Origin: Rhodospirillales bacterium URHD0017
GTDB lineage: Bacteria > Pseudomonadota > Alphaproteobacteria > Reyranellales > Reyranellaceae
Direction: 5' to 3'
DNA length: 64,000 nt
NCBI GenBank assembly: GCA_900110395.1
Contig: FODP01000011.1
Location: 124,001 to 188,000, forward strand
In this document: piece after piece, positions 58,522 to 64,000 of the stretch
How positions within the stretch are numbered: the first letter of the stretch is position 1
Layout of the letters: every line of letters begins with the position of its first letter
Translations under genes and position numbers: made by a program
Notes under the pieces: model-generated
The model's database searches: none
What the model was told of the DNA's origin: nothing
What the model saw: the letters and a program-made list of their open reading frames with translations, nothing else

Positions 58522-59516
58522 GACGCGGCCTTGGCGCTGGCGTCGACAGGGGCCCGCCAGCAGCGCGCCCTGGTCTCATGGTCGATGGTGAATTCCGGCG
58601 GCGCTTCGGCCCGGCAGCGGTCGAACGCCTCGGGACAACGCGGCGCGAAGGCGCAGCCCGGCGGCATCGAGGCGAGGTCGGGTGGCTGGCCCTCGATCGC
58701 CGTCAGATGGTCGCGGTTGTCGGCCATGCGCGGGATCGAGCCCAGCAGCGCCCTGGTATAGGGATGCATCGGCCTGTTGAAGATGCGCGACACCGGGCCG
58801 TGCTCGACGACGCGGCCGGCATACATCACAGCGAGCTGGTCGCACATCTTGGCGACGATGCCGAGATTGTGGGTGATGAAGATCAGCGCCAGCCCATGCT
58901 CGCGCTGCAGGTCGCGCAGCAGTTTCAGGTACTGCGCCTGGATGGTGAGGTCGAGGCTGGTGGTCGGCTCGTCGGCGATCAGGAGCCTGGGTTCGCAGGA
59001 GATGCCGACGGCGCCGACGATGCGCTGGCGCATCCCGCCCGACATCTCGTGCGGGAACTGGCTGACGCGGGTCTCGGGCGAGGCGATGCGCACCGAACGG
59101 AGCAGCCCGATGGCGCGCTTCCAGGCGCTGGCGCGCGAGGCGCCCTCGTGCACGCGGATCGGCTCGCCGACCTGGTCGCCGATGGTGAATAGGGGGTTCA
59201 GCGAGGCCATCGGGTCCTGGAGGATCATGGCGATGCGCTTGCCGCGCACCTGGCGCATCTCCTCGTCAGACTTTTCCAAGAGGTTCTCGCCCTCGAACAT
59301 CATGCGGCCGCTGGTGATGCGCGCCGCTGCCGGCAAGAGCCGCAGGATGGTAAGGGCGAGCGTGCTCTTGCCCGAGCCCGATTCGCCCACGATGCCCAAG
59401 GTCTCGCCGGCATTCAGGCTGAGCGTGACCTCATCGACGGCACGCACCACGCGCGTTCCCTGCTGGGAGACGTAGTGCGTGGAAAGATTTTCGAGCGACA
59501 GGAGGGGTGAGGGCAT
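58518..59516 (-). CDS. Peptide-type ABC transporter ATPase (OppD/DppD-like)
   Basis: This is a 332-residue ATPase. Walker A is GESGSGKSTLALT, Q-loop ILQDPMASLNPLFT, signature SGGMRQRIVGAVGI, Walker B LLIADEPTTSLD. The extension carries PPGCAFAPRCPEAFDRCRAEAPP. It starts three bases after the DppC-like permease stop. It forms a heterodimer with the downstream ATPase. Confidence 0.95.
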
Positions 59517-59519
59517 GGC

Positions 59520-60407
59520 TTACAACTGACGCAGTTGCGGATCGAGTTTTACGCGCAGCCAGTCGCCCAAAAGGTTGGCCGACAGCACCATCAGCATGAT
59601 GCAGATGCCGGGGAACACGGTGAGCCACCAGTAGCCCACCATCAGGCCCTTCTTGCCGTCAGCCATCATCAGGCCCCAGGCAGGCTTGGGCGGCGGCACG
59701 CCGACGCCGAGGAAGGAGAGCGAGGCCTCGGTGACGATCACCACGCCCAGCATCAGCGTGGCCAGCACGATGGCCGAGTTGATGACGTTGGGCAGGATGT
59801 GGCGCCACATGATGAGACGGCTGGAGCAACCAGCGACGACCGCGAGCCGCACGAACTCGCGCTGCTTCAGCGACAGCACCTCGCCGCGGATGACCCGGGC
59901 GTAGCGCGTCCAGTAGACCAGGCCCAGGATGAGGATGATGTTGAGCTCGCTGGGGCCGACGATGGCCGCGAGAAAGATGGCGAAGGTGAGCGCCGGCAGG
60001 GCGAGCCAGGTGTCGGTGATGCGCATCACCACCTGGTCGGCCCAGCCGCCAAGATAGCCCGACATGATGCCGAGCAGGGTGCCGATGCTGCCGGCCACCA
60101 GCACGGCGGTGATGCCCACCACCATGGAGACGCGGGCCCCGAAGATCAGGCGCGACAGCACATCCCTGCCGACATGGTCCGTCCCCAGCGGATAGACGAG
60201 GCTGCCGCCTTCGAGCCAGAACGGCGGCTTGAAACGGCGGGCCAGGCTGCCGATCTGCGGGTCGTGCGGCGCCAGCACGTCGGCGAACACCGCGACGAAG
60301 GCGATGAGCAACAGGATCGAGACCGGGATCACCGGGAAGCCTTTCAGCCGCCAGAATGGCGCGGTGGAGGCGACGGTGTCGGTCGTGACGGGGGTGATGA
60401 CGGCCAT
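59520..60407 (-). CDS. Peptide-type ABC permease (DppC/OppC-like)
   Basis: This is a 295-residue permease with about six helices. ADVLAPHDPQIGSLARRFKPP and YPLGTDHVGRDVLSRLIFGARVSMVVG are the family's periplasmic-loop motifs, and the coupling loop is KQREFVRLAVVAGCSSRLIMWRHILPNV. It is four bases downstream of the DppB-like gene on the - strand. Confidence 0.94.
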   Translation of the reverse strand: MAVITPVTTDTVASTAPFWRLKGFPVIPVSILLLIAFVAVFADVLAPHDPQIGSLARRFKPPFWLEGGSLVYPLGTDHVGRDVLSRLIFGARVSMVVGITAVLVAGSIGTLLGIMSGYLGGWADQVVMRITDTWLALPALTFAIFLAAIVGPSELNIILILGLVYWTRYARVIRGEVLSLKQREFVRLAVVAGCSSRLIMWRHILPNVINSAIVLATLMLGVVIVTEASLSFLGVGVPPPKPAWGLMMADGKKGLMVGYWWLTVFPGICIMLMVLSANLLGDWLRVKLDPQLRQL

Positions 60408-60411
60408 GTCG

Positions 60412-61332
60412 TCAGCTCTCCAGGCGAATGCGGGGGTCGATCAGGGCGTAGAGGATGTCGACCAGCAGGTTGACCATCACGATCATGGCGCCGCCGATGA
60501 TGACGACGCCCTGGACGACGGGGAAATCGCGGAAGGTGATGCCCTCGTAGAGCAGGCGGCCGATGCCCGGCCAGGCGAACACCGTCTCGACCACGACGGC
60601 GACATTGATCATGACGACGAGGTTGATGCCGGCCAGCGTGATCACCGGAATCAGCGCGTTCTTCAGCGCATGCTTGCCGATCACCAGGGCTTCCGGCAGG
60701 CCCTTCAGGCGCGCCAGCTTAATGTATTCCGAGCCCAGCACTTCCAGCATCGAGGAGCGCGTCAAGCGCATGTGGGCGGCGGCGAAGTACCAGCCGAGGG
60801 TGAAAGCCGGCATCAGGAGATGCAACACGCCGCCCGAGCCGGAGGAGGGCAGCCAACCGAGATAGACCGAGAAGAACAGGATCAGCACCAGGCCGACCCA
60901 GAATTGCGGCAGCGAGAGGCCGAGCAGGGCGAAGATCTTGCCGGCTGAGTCCCAGAAGCCGTCGACGCGTACGGCGGCCAGAATGCCGCTCGGGATGCCG
61001 ATCAGCAGCGACAGCGCCATGGCGACGGCGGCCAGCAGCAGCGAGTGCGGCAGGCGCTGGAAGTAGAGATCGAGTACCGGCACGCGGTAATAGAAGGACT
61101 GGCCGAGATCGCCGGCGAACAGGCTCGCCATGAAATGCCAGTACTGTTCCCACAAGGGCTGATCGAGGCCGAGCTGGCGGCGTATGTTCTCGATGTCCTC
61201 GGGACTGGCGCCGGGCTCGACCAACAGGCTCACCGGATCGCCGGTGACGCGGACAAACAGGAAGATGGTGACCGACAGCAGGAACAGCGACAGCAGGGAG
61301 TAGCCGACGCGACGCGCGATGTACTGTTTCAT
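60412..61332 (-). CDS. Peptide-type ABC permease (DppB/OppB-like)
   Basis: This is a 306-residue permease: MKQYIARRVGYSLLSLFLLSVTIFLFVRVTGDP, RQLGLDQPLWEQYWHFM, and the coupling loop SEYIKLARLKGLPEALVIGKHALKNALIPVI. It starts three bases after the binding-protein stop on the - strand, so it is co-transcribed with both upstream binding proteins. Confidence 0.94.
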   Translation of the reverse strand: MKQYIARRVGYSLLSLFLLSVTIFLFVRVTGDPVSLLVEPGASPEDIENIRRQLGLDQPLWEQYWHFMASLFAGDLGQSFYYRVPVLDLYFQRLPHSLLLAAVAMALSLLIGIPSGILAAVRVDGFWDSAGKIFALLGLSLPQFWVGLVLILFFSVYLGWLPSSGSGGVLHLLMPAFTLGWYFAAAHMRLTRSSMLEVLGSEYIKLARLKGLPEALVIGKHALKNALIPVITLAGINLVVMINVAVVVETVFAWPGIGRLLYEGITFRDFPVVQGVVIIGGAMIVMVNLLVDILYALIDPRIRLES

Positions 61333-61335
61333 GCG

Positions 61336-62883
61336 TTACGCCTTGCCTTTGAGAGTGAGGTCTTCATACGGCGCCGTGTAGACGAAGCCCTTGATCAGGC
61401 CGAAGCCCGACTGGTCGACGCGCGGGCCGACGCCCGAGATGAAGGCGAGCTGCCAGATCGGCGCGTAGATCGCCTTGTCGTGCACGAGCTGCTGCAGGCG
61501 CTGCAGGGTCGCCGCGCGCTTGGCGCGGTCCATCTCGACGGCCTGCTCGGCGAAGAGCTCGTCGATATCGGGGTAGCTGCCGTAGACATAGGTGCCGCCC
61601 TTGGCCACGAACGCCTCGGCGCGCGTCGCGCAGTTGCCGAAGGCGCCGGACGCGCCCTGTACGATGTTCTTGAGCTTCTTCTCCGAGTAGGCCTTGAAGA
61701 AGGCGGCACGCTCGAGCGGCCTCAGCTTCACGCGGATGCCGACCTCGCGCAGGTTGTTCAGCGCGACCTCGCCGATGTTGGCGTAGGACGTGTCGCAGTA
61801 ATAGTCGCCGGCGTCGAAGCCGCGGGCGTGGCCGGCCTCGGCCAGAAGCTTGCGGGCACGCGCCGGGTCGTACGCCGGAGGTGGCAGCGCCCAGTAGAAC
61901 TCGAAGTTCTCGGGGAAGATGCTGCCGGTCAACCGCGAATGGCCGAGCGTCAGCGCTTCGTTCATGGTTTTCCGGTCAAGCGCAAAACTCGCTGCCTGAC
62001 GCACGCGCCGGTCATGCCACGGCGACTGCGGGTCCCATTGCTCGGGGAAGTACAGCCAGTACGGCGCCGAACCCAATGCCGGCTTGATGGCGAGGCCGGG
62101 CGTGCGCAACAGCTCGTCGGCCAGCTCGCCGCGGATCGAATAGGCGATGTCGATCTCGTTGCGCTGCAGGGCGGCGAGCCGGGTCGATTCGTCGGGGATC
62201 ACCTTGAAGACCAGCCGCTTGATGGCGGGCTTCTTGCGCCAGTAGCCGTCGAAGGCCTCGCACACCAGCTCGACGCCGGGCGTAAACGATACGAACCTGT
62301 ACGGCCCCGCGCCGATCGGCGCTTTCTTGAAGCCCTCGTCACCGACCTGCTCGACATACTTCTTGGGAACGATCCAGCCCGCCCCACTGGCGCCGGCATA
62401 GAACGTGAGGAAGTCCGGCCACGGCTCCTTGAGGCGGATGGTCAGGCGATGCGGATCGTGGATGTCGACGTTCGCGACACGATCCCTCAAGGATTTGCTC
62501 GCGGCGCCACGATAGCGTTCCAGCGAGAACTTGACGTCTTCGGCCGTGAGCTCCTCGCCGTTGTGGAACTTCACACCCTTGCGCAGCGACAGCGCGTAGC
62601 TCAGCCCTTCGGGCGACATGGTGCAGCTCTCCGCCAGGCACGGCGCCATCGGATCGCCCGGCATCGCCTTGATGACGGCGTCATGCATGGCATAGAGCAA
62701 CATGAAGGGCGTGATGATCCCGGGAGTCTCCGCCGGATCGAACCAGGTCGGCGCCAGCGAAACATGCACGCCGACCCGCAGCTCGCCCTCGGGCGCGGCG
62801 TCGGTCGCGCGCAACGTGGCGCCGATCATGGCGGCCGTCGAAAGACCAAGAACGCCGCGGCGCGTGGTGCTGAGAGAAACCAT
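61336..62883 (-). CDS. Peptide-type ABC solute-binding protein, copy 1
   Basis: This is a 515-residue family 5 binding protein. The N-terminus MVSLSTTRRGVLGLSTAAMIGATLRATDAAP has a twin-arginine and a hydrophobic run, a Tat-like signal. ESCTMSPEGLSYALSLRKGVKFHNGEELTAEDVKFSLERY and APIGAGPYRFVSFTPGVELVCEAFDGYWRKKP are conserved. It is a close paralogue of the gene just upstream (62894-64000), sharing long runs such as FVAKGG-YVYGSYPDIDELFA. The pair probably arose by tandem duplication and shares one set of permeases. Confidence 0.93.
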   Translation of the reverse strand: MVSLSTTRRGVLGLSTAAMIGATLRATDAAPEGELRVGVHVSLAPTWFDPAETPGIITPFMLLYAMHDAVIKAMPGDPMAPCLAESCTMSPEGLSYALSLRKGVKFHNGEELTAEDVKFSLERYRGAASKSLRDRVANVDIHDPHRLTIRLKEPWPDFLTFYAGASGAGWIVPKKYVEQVGDEGFKKAPIGAGPYRFVSFTPGVELVCEAFDGYWRKKPAIKRLVFKVIPDESTRLAALQRNEIDIAYSIRGELADELLRTPGLAIKPALGSAPYWLYFPEQWDPQSPWHDRRVRQAASFALDRKTMNEALTLGHSRLTGSIFPENFEFYWALPPPAYDPARARKLLAEAGHARGFDAGDYYCDTSYANIGEVALNNLREVGIRVKLRPLERAAFFKAYSEKKLKNIVQGASGAFGNCATRAEAFVAKGGTYVYGSYPDIDELFAEQAVEMDRAKRAATLQRLQQLVHDKAIYAPIWQLAFISGVGPRVDQSGFGLIKGFVYTAPYEDLTLKGKA

Positions 62884-62893
62884 GGCTGCCTCC

Positions 62894-64000
62894 CTAGGCG
62901 CCGCCCTTCAGGCGGACGTCTTCGTAGGGTGCGGAATAGGGGTGCCCGCTGATCAGGCCGAATGCCGATTCGTCGACGCGCGGGCCCTGGCCGTTGAGGA
63001 AGGCGAGTTGCCACAGCGGCGCGTACACCGTGCGCTCATGTACCAACTGCTGCATGCGATGCAGGATCACCGTGCGTTTGGCGCGGTCAGTCTCCGCTGT
63101 CTGCTGGGCAAACAGCTCGTCGATGTCGGGGTAGCTGCCGTAGACATAGGCCCCGCCCTTGGCGACGAAGGTCTCCATCCGGGTCGCGGCGTTGCCGAAC
63201 GCGCCGCTGCCGCCCTGGATGAGGTTGCGATACTTCTTCTCGGAATATCCCTTGGTGAAGGCGGCCCGTTCGATCGCACGCAGCTTCATGCGGATGCCGA
63301 CCTCCGCCAGGCTGCCCAGCGCTGCTTCGCCGAGATTGGCGTAGGAGGAGTCGCAATAGTACTCGCCGGCATCGAAGCCGCCGCGGAAACCCGCTTCCGC
63401 GAGCAGCCCGCGCGCCATCGCCGGATCGTGCGGAATCTTCGGCGGTTGCCAGTAGTAATCGAAATCCTTCGGCACGATGCTGCCGGTCAGCAGCGAGTGG
63501 CCGAGCGTGAGTGCCTGGTTGATGCCCTCGCGATCCAGCGCCAGCGTGGCGGCCTTGCGCACCCGCGCGTCATGCCAGGGCGACTTCGGATCCCACTGAT
63601 CGGCAAAATAGATCCAGAACGGCGAGTTGATCAGCACCGGCTTCAACTCGAGGCCTGGCGTGCGCTGCAGTTCCTCGGCCAGCTCGCCGCGGATCGAGTA
63701 GGCGAGGTCGACCTCGCCGCGTTTCAGCGCCGCGAGCCGCGTGGTCTCCTCTTGAATCACCTTCCAGACCAGCCTCTTCACGGTCGGCACCTTGCGCCAA
63801 TAGCCGTCGAAGGCCTCCATCACCAGTTCGATGCCAGGAGTGAAGGAGACGAACTTGTACGGTCCCGCGCCGATGGGCTCTTTCTTGAAACCGTCCTCGC
63901 CCACGCTCTCGACGTATTTTTTCGGTACGATCCAGCCTGCGCCGGTAACGCTGGAATAGTAGGTAAGGAAATCCGGCCAGGGGCGGTGCAGGCGGAAGAC
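62894..64000 (-). CDS. Peptide-type ABC solute-binding protein, copy 2 (5' end outside window)
   Basis: The frame is open to the window edge, so the N-terminus with the signal peptide is missing; about 369 residues are visible of a likely 515. VGEDGFKKEPIGAGPYKFVSFTPGIELVMEAFDGYWRKVPTVKRL and SIVPKDFDYYWQPPKIPHDPAMARGLLAEAG match copy 1 closely. It is ten bases upstream of copy 1 on the - strand. Differences cluster in the middle and C-terminal ligand regions (NSPFWIYFADQWDPKSP against SAPYWLYFPEQWDPQSP), so the two may bind different ligands. Confidence 0.93.
   Translation of the reverse strand, partial: VFRLHRPWPDFLTYYSSVTGAGWIVPKKYVESVGEDGFKKEPIGAGPYKFVSFTPGIELVMEAFDGYWRKVPTVKRLVWKVIQEETTRLAALKRGEVDLAYSIRGELAEELQRTPGLELKPVLINSPFWIYFADQWDPKSPWHDARVRKAATLALDREGINQALTLGHSLLTGSIVPKDFDYYWQPPKIPHDPAMARGLLAEAGFRGGFDAGEYYCDSSYANLGEAALGSLAEVGIRMKLRAIERAAFTKGYSEKKYRNLIQGGSGAFGNAATRMETFVAKGGAYVYGSYPDIDELFAQQTAETDRAKRTVILHRMQQLVHERTVYAPLWQLAFLNGQGPRVDESAFGLISGHPYSAPYEDVRLKGGA

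Overview
The window is GC-rich bacterial chromosome, densely packed and with strong G/C bias at third codon positions. The order hisD, UPF0262, low-Mr phosphatase, infA, maf, RNase E/G, yacG, tRNA-Phe is a conserved housekeeping neighbourhood of Alphaproteobacteria. Many catabolic genes (amidohydrolases, Rieske oxygenase, Baeyer-Villiger-type monooxygenase, CoA transferase, peptide ABC importers) suggest a free-living soil or water organism of the Rhodospirillales/Reyranella/rhizobial kind. The genus is a guess.

Bases 1-5880 and 13645-13984 are the housekeeping backbone. It is split between the RNase E/G gene and yacG by an insert of about 7.7 kb (5883-13594), which is the most interesting part of the window. 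The insert looks like a complete RiPP locus of the azole/azoline (TOMM) type. It holds an AurF-like di-iron oxygenase, a cyclic-peptide-type ABC exporter and an SPFH/band-7 membrane protein on the + strand. A SagB-type FMN dehydrogenase and a fused E1-like/YcaO cyclodehydratase lie on the - strand. A 48-residue precursor with an acidic leader and a Cys/Thr/Ser-rich tail is transcribed divergently from the cyclodehydratase and is followed by a strong terminator. The divergent promoter region carries two direct repeats 21 bp apart.

Bases 14132-26471 are a mixed accessory region: SDR and 2-hydroxyacid dehydrogenases, a GMC-oxidoreductase remnant, MaoC hydratase, a glutaminyl-tRNA synthetase (uncommon in Alphaproteobacteria), VOC protein, HAD phosphatase, dCMP-type deaminase, amino-acid oxidase, two hydrolases, class I aldolase, GlcG-like protein and an acyltransferase. 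Bases 26583-33119 are a peptide-type ABC importer operon (A-B-C-D-F) translationally coupled to an enolase-superfamily enzyme.

Bases 33126-48202 carry catabolic genes: LVIVD protein, maleate-isomerase-like protein, GDSL hydrolase, ABM monooxygenase, three amidohydrolase-2 proteins, Rieske oxygenase, a shortened TctC-type binding protein, flavin monooxygenase, type III CoA transferase, class V aminotransferase and an AtzE/AtzG-like amidase pair. A cluster of REP-like palindromes lies between two convergent genes at 46461-46602.

Bases 48215-57547 look like one functional unit for glycerophosphodiester use. A SorC-type regulator, FGGY kinase and exported PhoD-type phosphodiesterase run leftward. 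A glycerol-1-phosphate-dehydrogenase-like enzyme, Ugp-type importer (without its ATPase) and glycerophosphodiesterase run rightward. A perfect palindrome, probably the regulator's operator, sits between the two arms. Bases 57544-64000 are a second peptide-type ABC importer operon on the - strand with two tandem binding proteins, the last running off the window.
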